Below are positions 1 through 11,700 of a stretch of 64,000 bases of DNA, piece after piece. Position 1 is the stretch's first letter, and each line of letters begins with the position of its first letter. Position numbers and translations under genes: made by a program. The DNA is from Fonsecaea monophora (taxonomy: Eukaryota > Ascomycota > Eurotiomycetes > Chaetothyriales > Herpotrichiellaceae): the NCBI RefSeq assembly GCF_001642475.1, contig NW_019174009.1:62001-126000 (forward strand), written 5' to 3'. The notes beneath the pieces were generated by a model, which worked only from the letters and a program-made list of their open reading frames with translations, ran no database searches and had not been told where the DNA came from.

Positions 1-328
1 AGTACGAATATCCGCCATGACCGAAAAGTCTTGGGTACCTTTCTTCTTCATCGATCTATCCCAGAACATTCCCACCACTACTTGGGAAAAATCCCTTTTC
101 AAGATTTCCTGGCCCCCCTCCCCAATGAGACTGATCACGCAGTGGTGTTGATTACAGCCCCCTTTCCTTTTCCCTTTGCCAAAATCTCCCATCATCGTCG
201 AGTTCACATCACATCAGATCAGCTCAGATTATACCCGCCACCATGACAAAAAAAAAGGGACCAAAAGTATACCCGAGTGCCAACCAAAAACCCCGCATCT
301 CTTAACTCGCAGGTGAGTTATTTGCATC
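1..328. other. left-edge noncoding stretch
   Basis: No coding sequence can be supported here. The only open frame (31-246, plus strand) is short and low in complexity. The part next to 329 is probably the 3' untranslated region of the glucanase gene on the minus strand. Confidence 0.5.
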
Positions 329-2989
329 TCACTGCTCACTCGCGAGCTCAAAGAGCGCAATCGTCTCACAAAAGTTTGCCTTGTTGACGCTGTACGGCAC
401 GAGGTCGCTGCCCTCGTAACTAATCATGAACTGGGACCCCTTTGTGCTCAGGGCCCAGAGGTAAATGTCGGTCGAGTTGCGGAAGTCGACCATGCGCTCC
501 TGGCAGCTCTCCGTGCCCAGACAGGCCTGCGTGTTCCAGTTCTCGAAAAAGTTGTACAGCCCGCCGCCGTACATGAAGATGGAACTCGAGTTAACGAACC
601 GCACCGCCCAGGTGCGCGCGCAGTTGGCCTGCACGCAGTCCGAAAAGTCCGGGTCGTGCCACGACGGCTGCGGCGTAAAGGGCACCAGCGCGTTTGGGTT
701 GCCCTGGAAGTACGCCGTCTCGTGCTGGATGTGGCCCATGAAGACGTCCTTCGCATTGACGAATTGGTAGTCGTACATGACCGAGTGTTCGGCCGCCGTG
801 CCGTACAGCCATACAGGGCCTTGGGATTCAATGAGGAAACCACTGCCGAGAAACAATCCAGGTCAGTCAAACACTCTTTTCTTACTTTTGCATTCGTGAC
901 TCGTCCGAAAACGGCCCTTCTGTCAACTCACCCTTTGTTGAAGATATAAATCTGCTGCCGGTCCGCCATATCCAACTCGTGGTCCGCTACCCATCCCCAC
1001 GTGTTTTCAAAATACCCGTCCGCCTGGCTCGTGACGTGTAACAACAAAAATGCGCCGATGCACTTGGTCAAGACCGGATTCGTCCCCGCGATCGGTGTCG
1101 CCGGAGTCTTGAGACAGATGTCCTGTTGTAAGTCTGTCCCTGCCGATCCACCAATGCGCCAGTGAGCATCCCACATGCCCGCCAACGCCGGTCCAGCGGC
1201 CTTGATGTTCCACTCGATTATAATGGCGCCTGGACACGGGCCCTTGACCTCGAACATGAGGTCGGAGATTTCGACCGTGCCGACTTCTCCAGGATTGCCG
1301 ATTTTCCACATCGGCTTCGGGTTGAATTCGTCGCCGAAGAGCGGGCCCGTCGCCATGACGATGCTCAACAATTCGCCAGTGATCTTGACGTCCGCCGGAA
1401 CATTGACGGTCGAGGTGACGATGTAAGCTCCCCTGTCAAAGTAGACGATTTTGCCCGTGATATGGGCGAGGTTGAAGAGTGCCTGCATCGCAACCGTGTC
1501 ATCTGATGAGAAGCAAATGTTAGACAAAAGATAGAGAGGCATCTTTCAGCAATGACAACAAAGACACACCTGTAGACCCATCACCCACGAGTCCGTTTGC
1601 TTTGGCGCTGAGGAACCCCGTATCCCATTGAAGGTTCTCGTATTGTGGTTTGACGCGGTACACGTATTGCCCATTGCTGTCGACCAGCGAGGACGGGCGA
1701 GGGATCGGGGCGAGGGCCCGCTGAATGGTCGTTTCTTGTGCAGTGTAGGCCGTCTGGCTGGCATTCTGGTAAGAGCAAGTCGTGCCGTTGAAGTACTGGC
1801 CATTCAGCGCCCGGCCCGCCGTTGTCCAGGCGTTTCCTTGCGCCCAGAGCTCGACAAACTGTTGGCCGGCGAGGATCGTCCTCGCTTGAGTGCCACCAGC
1901 GGCAGAGATGGCGACCCCGCTGCCGGTGAAGTCGACTCGCTCGATGACCAATGTCCCCGCGGCCTGGGGCGAGCTGAAACCCGGGGCATAGGGGGTGAGG
2001 ATGCCCTGAGTCGCGGATATCGTGCTGTCAAGCAAGACCAAAGAGCCTACGGCGAGGTTGGAAAACCCGCCACTGGTCATGTCGATGCCGACATCGGAAT
2101 TTGTGATGGTGATCTGAGTGAACAACCACACCCAGTCGAAATTCATCTTGATCGCCGTCGAGCAGCCGTCGAATTGGATCTTTCGCGTCGTGAACTGCTG
2201 GTTTCCCAGGTACGCCCCGATGGCGCCGCCCGTGATGACCATGTCGGAGAAGAAACCTCCCGATCCGTTTTCCATGTAGATGCCCTGTTGCTGGTTGTTG
2301 ACCACGTCCTTGGACACCATGTTGATGACAATGTTCTGCATGCTCGTGGCCTGGGCCACCTGCCAGTGGATGCCTGCCGTTTTTAAGGGTGCGCTTGTCA
2401 TGTCGATGATGAAGTTGCGAATCTGCCGGTAAAAGTTGTTTTGGTTGGCATACCACTCGGCACCGCTGCCGGACGGGATGTAGATGTCTGCGTCAAAGAC
2501 GGCCAATCCCACGATATTGGTGAAATTGGAACTGACTCGGATGGTGGGTGGGTTGACGGCGTCGCCCACCATCTGCGTGAAGTAGTACATGATCAAAGGT
2601 TTCGAGACGTTATAGATTCCTGGTGGGAAATAGACCAGTCCCGGTGTCACTGTCGAAGACTGGCAAAACGACCCGTATGTAGCATTGCCTCCGCCACAGC
2701 GAGTCCCAGGAGCAGCAATGGCTCGGTTGATAGCGTCAGTATCGTCGTGGAGACCGTCTCCTATAGACAATGTGAGTATACCTTCGTAGTCTCTGACCCA
2801 TCAAGACTCACCGACAGCGCCATAGTCTTTGACATTTCGAAAAACCGGATAATTGGGGTCTTGAAACGTGACTTTACCCACATGAGGCTTGTTGGCGAGC
2901 CAGTAGGTCGACTGTTGCGCCGCCGCCGACTTGATGAGGACTGAAAGGTGTAGGAGGGCGAGGAAGAGTGCAGGAAGAGGAGAATACAT
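329..2989 (-). CDS. secreted GH55-type exo-beta-1,3-glucanase
   Basis: Glycoside hydrolase family 55 enzyme, expected to remove glucose from beta-1,3-glucan outside the cell. Four exons: 2989-2812, 2760-1570, 1502-932 and 842-329, giving 817 residues, the usual size for the family. Introns are 51, 67 and 89 bp with consensus ends; the first joins the motif DYGAVGDGLHDDTDAI across the junction. A hydrophobic signal peptide (about residues 1-24, ending SAAAQ) starts the protein. Two pectate-lyase-like beta-helix modules are marked by GDGLHDDTDAI (near 58) and GDGSTDDTVAM (near 455). The C-terminal half carries the GH55 hallmark GPVWLYGTAAEHS followed by HIQHETAYFQ; the conserved glutamates there are candidates for the active site. 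It is transcribed divergently from the small cysteine-rich gene. The family call is firm; the exact substrate is inferred from the family. Confidence 0.92.
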
Positions 2990-3315
2990 CTTTGCGCAAC
3001 ACAGGGCTTTCCACCGATACCCGGATGCTCTGAGATACTTCAGGACGAATATATGCTGAAGGTAAGATGTCCGATACTGTTGGAAAGAAAAGACTCATGA
3101 CACGAGTACACGAGTCGATTTGAGGCTGGCCTGTGACGCGAACTGAATCCCAAGACCGCGAGGAATGTACTTGGCTGGAATGTGGCTTTTTGAGACAACA
3201 AATTCCATCGGGTAGAACATAAGGAATTGCCAGCTTGCCCAAGACGCCCAGTTTCCTCATCGAATGCCTGATTTTCGCAATTCCCGCAGTTGTAGCTCTC
3301 CAGCCTGTCTAAAGA
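2990..3315. promoter_or_regulatory. divergent promoter between glucanase and cysteine-rich gene
   Basis: 326 bp separate the start codons of two genes for predicted secreted proteins that point away from each other. No specific binding site is claimed. The spacing implies that both upstream control regions overlap. Confidence 0.5.
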
Positions 3316-3731
3316 ATGAGGGTAGTCACTCTTCTCCTGGTTGCTGTCAGCACAATGATCCAGAGCACCTCAGCGCTTGCACTGGACCGAAATAATGACA
3401 GGTACGTTGGCATGCCCGATCTCACCGATCACCTGTCGCAAGACTGACCCGCGATACAGCCCGGTTGGCGTCCACGTCCTAGACCACAGCCTCAGCCCGA
3501 TCCCAATCAAAAGTGGCGACGAAGGCAGCGCCATCTGCAATCAATGCACCAACGATCCAGTGATATGTTGTCCTGTCGAATGTCAGAGCGACGGTATCTG
3601 TCCGAAAATCGCGGTTAAGAATGCAAATTGGTAAGAGTGTCCTTCTGACGGAATTTGCTTTCAGGTTTCTGACACATTTCAACAGGCTTATCGACGGCAG
3701 GAAGATCACCAGTAACTCGAAGAAGCATTGA
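3316..3731 (+). CDS. small secreted cysteine-rich protein
   Basis: A gene found only by splicing. Exons 3316-3401, 3460-3630 and 3686-3731 total 303 nt, giving 100 residues. Intron 1 has donor GTACGT, branch ACTGAC and acceptor ATACAG; intron 2 has donor GTAAGA, branch CTGAC and acceptor CAACAG, and both keep frame. Retention of intron 2 would end the protein at 86 residues through a TAA overlapping the donor. The N-terminus is a strong signal peptide (MRVVTLLLVA, hydrophobic to about residue 20, likely cut after ALA at 22). The mature part is about 78 residues with six cysteines at 55, 58, 65, 66, 70 and 76, spaced C-x2-C-x6-CC-x3-C-x5-C, an even number compatible with three disulfides. No family was recognised. 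Small size, signal peptide and paired cysteines are typical of fungal apoplastic effectors or antimicrobial proteins, but that role is inference. Confidence 0.7.
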
Positions 3732-4114
3732 GTTCTGGAGTTTGAGGACCTCGAGGAAGCCGGCAAGGTGCTTTGAACAAGAAGCTGACAACCTCTAATG
3801 TCGAACGACGTTCCTGGGACAAGGGCTCTGCTTCTGAAGAACTTTGTAAGAACAAGAGAATAAATCCATAGTCTGTGATGTCATGCTTGGTCAAAGTGAG
3901 ATGCATCTGAAAGAATACAAGATTGCAAACAATTGTATATTACATATTGTATTGGGATATCACCAGCACGAAGCAATCCCTAAACACCGTGCCTGCTCGT
4001 CAGATTCGTTCGGTCGATTTCTTTCCCCCACCCACCGTGGTAGTAGCCTGATTCCGATCAGCACATTGGATTACTCGTGAGAAGCGCCGATGTCTATATT
4101 GTGGTACTTTCGGT
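3732..4114. other. convergent 3' region
   Basis: Noncoding stretch between the ends of two converging genes. It is moderately AT-rich near 3920-3960 and presumably holds both 3' untranslated regions. Nothing else was seen. Confidence 0.5.
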
Positions 4115-6335
4115 TCATTCTCCGTAGGCTTGCTTGATCTCCTTTTCGAACCGCTGCTGAATCTTCTTCCTCTGAACCTTCTGGGCTGGTGAAATGAGCC
4201 CCTATTCAGATGGTCAGTAGTCTGTGGGGGAAAAAAAGGAAGGAGCGGTAAACCTACGTTCTGGGGGGTCCATTCCTCGTCAGCAAGGACCACGCCGTCA
4301 ATGATCTCAATCCCAGAGAGCCCAGCCTCACGGCCTGCTTTCTGCACTTCCTTTAGGACAATCGCATTGACCTTTTTATCGTGGACCATCTCTTCCAGAT
4401 TCTCTCCCTGAATACCATTGGCTGCCGCGAGTTTCGCCAGCGTGGCCTCGACTGGCACGATGATGGCAATTGGTTTGGCCTTGTCTGCAGCAGCAAAAAC
4501 GCAAATATTTCCGACAACAGGGGCGGTTCGGTAAGCTGATTCCAGTTTTTCGAGGGCAATATATTCGCCATTCAATGTCTTGACCAGATTTTTCTTCCGG
4601 TCGATGATACGAAGGTGGCCATTTGCGTTGAACTCGCCAATGTCGCCGGTCTTGAACCATCCATCCTCGGTGATCGCTTCCTGGGTCTCTTTTTCATTGT
4701 CCCAATAACCCTCTGTGACCGAAGGGCCTCGAATCCAAATTTCACCCTGGGGAGGCTTGTTGGTCGAGAAATACCCGGCGTCAGGGAAGTCAACCAGCTT
4801 GATCTCAATACATCCGGTGATATCGCCCAAGGCGTAGGGATCCCATGCCAACGGATCTTGGATACAACCCATCGCAGAAGTCTCAGTCAAGCCATAGCCA
4901 GAAATCATTGGAGTGACTGCGTAACTGATGAATTTGATGGTTTCTTCCGAGATAGGACCGCCTCCGTTGAAGGCAATGCGGAGCCGGCCGCCCGTGGCAT
5001 CCTTCAACTTCTTGAACACAACAGCGTCCAGAAGACCGGCGCCTGGCAGGTGCATTGAAAGGAGGGTCTGTTTGAGTGACAGGGCACCCCAGAACATGTT
5101 CCTGACTATGAAGGAGCCCCCATTGACTTTGGCGAGAATGCCTTTTTTGACACTTTCCCAGACGGCAGGGACGCCGATCAAGATAGTAGGTCGGAACTCA
5201 CGAATGTCTCCTTTGCAATTCCGTACCGAGGCGTCAGATAACGTCTTGGGGTTGCCGTAACCCATGGTTCCACCCCAAAACAAGCAGACGTTTTCAAACA
5301 TGTATTCGAAAATGTGCGATTGAGGCAGATAAGTCAGCAACGCGTCGGCCGGTCCGATGTATGGGGCTACGACTGTCTGAACTCCAGCCATTGCCGCAAC
5401 CACAGCCTTGTGCTTGATGGTAACACCTTTTGGTGGTCCAGTGGAGCCGGAGGTATACATGATGCAGGCCAGATCTTCCGGGCTGGGGGGTATTGGGTCC
5501 GAAGGGTTCTCCGCGCCAGACTTTCGGAGCTCTTCAAAGCTGAGGATTTTCAGCTCAGGGTGAGCAGATTTCAGTTTGTCCAGGTCTGCTTGTTTGACCT
5601 CTGGTTCTGTGTTGTAAATGACAGTCTTGAGGTTCTTAACATCCTTGATGACTCTGAGCAAAGTAGGGATGAGGTTGGGGTCTAGGAAAATGGCAACAGA
5701 TTCGGTCTGGACGAGAGAATGCTTCAGTCCCTCCTCACCAAGAGAATCGTAGGCAGTCACTATCGGGATTGACCGAGAGGCGGCAGCATGCGACATGGCC
5801 AGCCAATGAGCACTAGAGAGGTCAGACAAGCCATAGATTTGGGGATGCAAAAGACCTACCTAGTTGCACCGTACAGGTGCATTTTGTTCTCTTTAGAGAT
5901 ACCGAGATGCGCCAAACCGGCGCCACAGTCGAGGGCCAGCTTCTCGTACTCGATGAAAGTCATATACTCGTAGCCGCTGAGTTCGAAGTAGGTCCACTTC
6001 TTGTCCACCTCTTGCTCAACACCATCGACCATCTTCTTGACCTTCTTGTTTTCAACGTGCGTCTTGATGATTCTTCTCGATCCAATGGCTTTGGCATTTC
6101 CAAACTTGGCGGCCGCTCGTTTGAGATTGTCAAATACGGTTTTGACGTCATCTGAAGGTCGAACAATAAGTTTGTCTTTGGCAAGGGGATTGCGTCGGGG
6201 GATGGTTTCGCCTTCTTTCTTCTCGTAACCAGAGGCCTCGACAGAGAATGGTGGTTTCTTGGTCATTTGAGGTTGGACATAGCCGTCGACCCTCGGCCGA
6301 CTGTCATTTTCGAGCGACATCTCGGCTAAAGACAT
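4115..6335 (-). CDS. FAA1: long-chain fatty acyl-CoA synthetase
   Basis: AMP-forming ligase that activates long-chain fatty acids to acyl-CoA for lipid synthesis, remodelling and beta-oxidation. Exons 6335-5860, 5812-4258 and 4201-4115 give 705 residues, close to yeast Faa1/Faa4 (about 700). Junctions restore LYGATS-AHWLAMSHA and TPQN-GLISPAQKVQRKK. The ATP/AMP loop YTSGSTGPPKGV lies at about 278-289; GYGLTETSA, GWFKTGDIGE and IIDRKKNLVKTLNGEYI follow in the usual order, and the C-terminus carries the adenylate-forming-enzyme lysine region. No signal peptide or C-terminal peroxisomal tripeptide was seen (it ends AYGE), so a Faa1/Faa4-like general enzyme is more likely than a peroxisomal Faa2 type. 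The symbol denotes the family; which paralogue it is cannot be told. Confidence 0.93.
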
Positions 6336-7430
6336 GGCCGCAATGGTAGAGGATAGAATGATGGGATATGTGATGAGTCGTCGAGCTTGAGAGACGGTAT
6401 CGCCGAGTGGTAGACACGATATATGGAGGAGGCGGGAAAACGGTGAAGCTTTAGGTGATGATTTGTCGCTTCGACCAGAGCGAGATGACGATAACTAGAG
6501 GAGGCGAATTGGTTCGAAGGAGAAAGGGATGATCAAAGGTAGAAGGGGGAAAGAGATGTAGCTGCCTGCGTTGCGCCCAGGACGATTGTGGCGCACCAAG
6601 GTTCTTGAGCGTTGAGGAATGACACGAATGGTGTCCGTGTGAGTGTTTCCTGTGAGTGTCAGAGCGGCCCCCAACCTCGCGACTGCCCAGGTGCCAGGCT
6701 TCAACTAGGTACTCGTAGGTTGGCCGGTTGGTGCGCAGCCGGTGAACCAGCAACGAATAATCCGGGGTTGGGGGTTGGAATGAGCTAGCTTGTTACGTCA
6801 CTGGCCTGTCCATCTGCCTGCAGTGCCTGCATCGCCACGAGTGCCCAGCTTCAGTGCCCCAAGCGTCACGAGTGACTGCCCAAGCACCAGCAAGGAGTCC
6901 ATCAACCCCTCGAGCAAATGATGTTGGCTCATCGGATAAATTGGTCGGGCCCGCCAAGACTATCTACGAATTCATGCCGAGAGCAGAGTGCCACCTTAAC
7001 TCTGTACCTCGTACAACCACTCAGTTCTTGAGACTTCCATAAGCCCTTGATGCTGAATCTTTTCGATCAAGAGCGTCTTACCAGGTGACCAACAGGCCCA
7101 TAGTATGACTATATGATTTCCCAGGCTGCCATAAGCACAACATGTATCGTTGTCGGATCACTGCGAAAATCTCCACCTAGCCAGACCTCCCACCATCATT
7201 CTCACGGAAACTGCTCTCCCTATTGTCAAATCGAATCAAGCATTAATTATTTCTCAACCATGTCTCCTTTTGGTACACTCCCACGATAATGCTCTCTCGT
7301 GCCATCATGCTTATGTGAGCGTATGATTGTCTGCAATTCGACGTGCATTTGGTTCCCGATGCAACGCAGCTCTAGGACCGTTTCTGAAAACGCCCTTTCA
7401 TTGAACCCTCGTGTTGGTGAGCAAGCAGCA
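6336..7430. promoter_or_regulatory. divergent intergenic region
   Basis: About 1.1 kb between the divergently transcribed acyl-CoA synthetase and methyltransferase genes. It includes a C/G-rich part (about 6820-6900) where CACGAGTG-like words recur, and one GTACCTCGTAC word at about 7004-7014. Three upstream in-frame ATGs for the methyltransferase lie between 7299 and 7430. No gene is supported. Confidence 0.45.
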
Positions 7431-8358
7431 ATGGCACACCAGTCGCCCCTCGCCTTTTTAGGCGAACCGATTGAAGATGCTGGCGAAGGTATATGGCAAT
7501 AAATGCCGCAGTCCAGGGATCGCGTTCTGACTGAGAGCTCTAGAAACTTTCCTGTTGTTCAGTCGAGATATGCCGAGCAACAATCTGGGCTTTGTTGACC
7601 CCAAGGCCGAGTCTTTAGAGATTGAAATCGCAGGCCATGAGTACATTTTGCGGCAGTCCCCGGGTCTTCTCCACTCCAACAGACAGGAAGGGACAACAGG
7701 GGCCGTGATCTGGAAGATTACTCCACTTCTGGCGGCCTGGTTGGCATCTTTGCCTCCAATACTGAGCGGCACTCTACATGACACCGCAGTTGTGGTCGAG
7801 CTAGGGTGTGGCATAACCGGCTTACTGGGCTTGGTAGTGTCAAAGTTTGTGCAGTGCTATGTCCTCACGGATCAAGCCTATGTGGTGAGATACCTGAGAG
7901 AGAACATAGCGACCAATGCGACGCCACCAAGGGAAAAGAAGAGGAACAAGAAGAGGGGCAACGAGAAAGGGTTGGCTCAAGAAGAACACCTCAAGGTCTT
8001 ACCCTTGGATTGGGAGGCGGACAGTGTCGAAAATCTCAAATTAGCCATTCCCCCAAGTGGTTGGGTTGACCTACTCGTCCTCTGCGACTGCGTCTATAAT
8101 GAGTACCTCATTTCTCCGCTGGTGCAGACTTGTGTGGATGTGTGTCGTCTGGGACCAACTACAGCAAAGCCCACTGTCGTTCTGGTTGCCCAACAGCTTC
8201 GCTCTGACACAGTCTGCGAATTGTTTTTGGCCGCCTTGGTGAAAGAATTCAACGTATGGCGCATCCCAGATCGGGAACTTCCAACTCAGCTCCAGGATGG
8301 CTCGGGCTATGTGGTGCATCTGGCGACCCTGAAGGACGAGGACTGGGCCGCAGAATAG
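7431..8358 (+). CDS. RKM5: Rkm5-type protein-lysine N-methyltransferase
   Basis: Class I SAM-dependent methyltransferase of the METTL21/VCPKMT group. Yeast Rkm5 methylates a lysine of large-subunit protein uL1. Exons 7431-7488 and 7544-8358 (55-bp intron) give 290 residues. The junction creates GEETFLLFSRDMPSNNLGF, which matches the conserved N-terminus of fungal Rkm5 proteins. The start was chosen at 7431 (context GCAGCAATGG) because fungal relatives begin about 20 residues before ETFLLF; an in-frame ATG at 7299 would add 44 residues of unlikely composition. The SAM motif is VELGCGITGL near residues 104-113, and LLVLCDCVYNE is the second substrate/cofactor-side motif. A lysine/arginine-rich insertion (about 145-165) looks lineage-specific. 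The target is inferred from the family. Confidence 0.85.
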
Positions 8359-8740
8359 ACAATTAGATCCCTCTCATGCTGAACTCTTTTCAAATCTCCA
8401 ACAGATTCAATCTCGAATATGTGTACCGAGTACCTCGTACAGGTAGCTAGCTCTATGTACCCAAAGCCCTAGACCTAGTGAACTAGCGCAGAAGTGATCA
8501 GGCTCGCGGGGCTTGGCGGTGGCTCCCATTCGAGTCTCGGATGTTTTTGGGGGCATATTGATTCCAGTCCTCCTCTTGCCATCGACTGCCACCTGCGCAT
8601 GGGCAAAAATTTATCTGCTGGTAGGACCTGTCTCGATACCCTCACTTCGTCCGCTTCTGCTGTAAAGCTTCTGGGATTTTTCAGGCTGTTTTGTTGTATC
8701 TAAGCATTGGCCCTATCAAGGGCAGCCTCCTCCAACGACC
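8359..8740. promoter_or_regulatory. intergenic region before importin gene
   Basis: 382 bp between two plus-strand genes. It holds the 3' end of the methyltransferase transcript and the importin promoter. A GTAC-rich word cluster (GTACCGAGTACCTCGTAC) occurs at 8423-8440, the same word family found in several other gaps of this window. Confidence 0.45.
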
Positions 8741-11700
8741 ATGGACCTGAGAACCACGATCCAGTCGACTTTGTCAGCCGACGCAACCATCCGGTCCCAA
8801 GCTGAGACAGCCCTGAAGCAAGCTGAACAGCATCCTGGGTTCATTGGGGCCCTTCTCGACATCCTACAGTCGGAGCAAGACCCTCCAATCCGCCTCTCGG
8901 TCGCCGTCTACCTCAAGAATCGAATATCCCGGGGATGGGCTACTGAACACACTCCTCACCAGCCAATATCCGAACCCGAACGAAAACCCTTCAGAGAACG
9001 CTTACTGCCTGTGTTGTCCTCCTCTCCTCCGCAGATTCGATCACAGCTTATCCCTATCCTGCAGACCATCCTACAGTACGATTTTCCGTCAAAATGGCCC
9101 GAGCTGATGGACATCACTCTACAACTGATGAACACTCAAGATGCCAATCAGGTCTACGCGGGGCTGCAGTGTCTGTTGGCTGTTTGTCGCACATATCGTT
9201 TCCGCGCCGGGGAAGAAAGGCAAAACCTGGACAAGGTTGTCAACGTGGCCTTCCCCACGTTGTTGGGCATTGGGAACAAGTTGGTCAACGAGACCAGTTT
9301 GGAAGCTGGTGAGATGCTCAGGCTATGCGTCAAATGTTACAAACATGCTGTCTATTATGGCTTACCAATCCCGCTCCAAACACATCAAGCGACTGTGGAT
9401 TGGTGCACGCTTTTCTTGACCATCATCTCAAAGAAGCCTCCAGAGAGTGCTATGCCCGAAGATGCTGAAGACCGGGAACGCAGTTATTGGTGGAAAGCAC
9501 GTAAATGGTGCTACGCAAACCTCAATAGGCTCTTCGTGAGGTATGGAAACCCATCGGCGCTATCTCCTGCCCAAGAGAAGGAATATGGTGCATTCGCGAA
9601 AAACTTCATAACGAATTTCGCACCCGAAATCCTCAAGGGCTACCTGAGTGAGATCGAGAAATGGGTCGGGGGCAATCACTGGCTAAGCAAGCCTTCTTTG
9701 GCCTTCACCTTGATCTTTCTAGAAGAATGTGTGAAGCCCAAAGTGATGTGGGACAAGCTCAAGCCGCACATGGACAGTCTCATCAAACACTTGGTCTTCC
9801 CGGTTATGTGTCTTTCGGACGAAGACTTGGAGCTTTTCACCGACAATCCGGTTGACTACTTGCATAGGAAGCTCAACTATTACGAGGAAGTTTCGGCGCC
9901 AGACATGACCGCAACCAATTTCTTGATCGCCTTGACAAAATCGCGGAAACAACAGACTTATGTCATTCTCTCCTACGTCAACGAGGTTGTGTCCCGCTAC
10001 GAGTCTGCCCCAGACGATCAAAAGAATCCCCGAGAAAAAGATGGTGCTTTGAGGATGATAGGTTCGCTTGCTTCGGTCATATTGTCCAAGAAGAGTCCGA
10101 TCGCGGATCAGGTCGAATACTTCTTCGTGCGACATGTATTTCCCGAGTTCAGGTCTCCACATGGCTTCCTTCGCGCCCGAGCCTGTGAGACAATGGAAAA
10201 ATTTGAGCAGCTGGATTTCAAGGACCCGAACAATCTCATGATCATCTATCAGAACATAATGGAATCGATGGCTGATCCAGAACTGCCAGTCAGGGTGGAA
10301 GCTTCATTGGCTTTACAACCCCTCATCAGGCACGATGCCATCCGCATCACCATGCAATCGAACATTCCGCAAATTATGCATCAACTACTGCAGTTGATGA
10401 ATGAGGTTGATGTTGATTCACTGTCAAACGTCATGGAGGACTTTGTGGAAGTTTTCGCAGAACAGCTTACCCCCTTCGCAGTGGCGTTGAGCACCAATCT
10501 CCGGGACACATACCTTCGAATCATTCGGGAGATTCTGGAACGGAATGAGGCCAGGGCGGCCGAAACCGGCGATGAACACAACGACTATCTAGACGACAAG
10601 TCCATTGCGGCATTAGGGGTACTGCAAACAATCGGCACTCTGATTCTGACTCTCGAGGCGACTCCTGATGTACTCCTTCTTCTCGAATCCATCCTTATGC
10701 CGATCATTACCATCACCCTGGAGAACAAGCTCTATGACCTCTACAACGAGGTCTTTGAAATCATTGATTCGTGTACTTATGCGTCGAGATCCATATCGCC
10801 AACGATGTGGCAAGCCTTTGAGCTCATGCACAAAACATTCAAAGACGGCGCTGAGCTATACCTAGAAGACATGTTGCCTGCTCTAGACAATTTCGTCACT
10901 TATGGCCAGCAAAGGTTCATCGAACACCCGCCGTACCTGGCTGCTATAGCCGGCATGGTGCGAGACATCTTCGCCGACCCCAAGGTCGGAGGGGTGGACC
11001 GCATCTGTGGATGCAAACTGGCCGAGGCCATGATGCTGAACCTTCGAGGGGGGCCTCTCGACAGCTACATACCGACCTTCCTGGCTTTGCCTATGGAGGT
11101 TTTGGGCAGCGCAGAAGCAAAGACCGTGATCAGAAGTTACAAATTACATTTGGTGGAGATGGTGATCAACTGTCTCTATTACAACCCCATTTTGGCACTT
11201 CAGGTCCTCGAATCACATGGTTGGACCAACAAATTCTTTTCAATCTGGTTCGGCATGATTGACAACTTCCGCCGTGTCCACGACAAGAAGCTCTGTCTCG
11301 CGACCATTTGCTCTCTCCTCACCATTCGGGCCGACCAAGTACCTCAGTCGGTTCAAACTGGCTGGCCACGTCTCCTCACCGGGGCAACTTATCTGTTCCG
11401 AACGCTTCCCGCTGCGATCAAACAACGAGAGGAAGCTGTCAAAGCCTCTGACGGTGTGTCTGACACGATATCGGACTATGGGTCGGACGACGATGCCGAA
11501 GATTGGGCCGACGAACCCGGTCCCGAAGGGCCGGAATGGGGTAATGTTAGCGCCGCCTCCTTGCCGGACACCAAAGGCGACGTCAAAGACGAGTCGCAAG
11601 CCTATCTGGACTTCCTCAGCGAAGAGGCTAAGAAATTTGGCGCTCTGGCAGATGACGACGACGATAGCATCCTCGACGATAGCACTCTGCTGGAGAGCCC

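Noticed and set aside
3479..3766. Minus-strand frame opposite the cysteine-rich gene
   Set aside because: It overlaps the exons and introns of the plus-strand model, and has no signal peptide or motif.
7299..7430. Longer start for the Rkm5-type methyltransferase
   Set aside because: The added residues are not like family members, and the ATG at 7431 has a better context.
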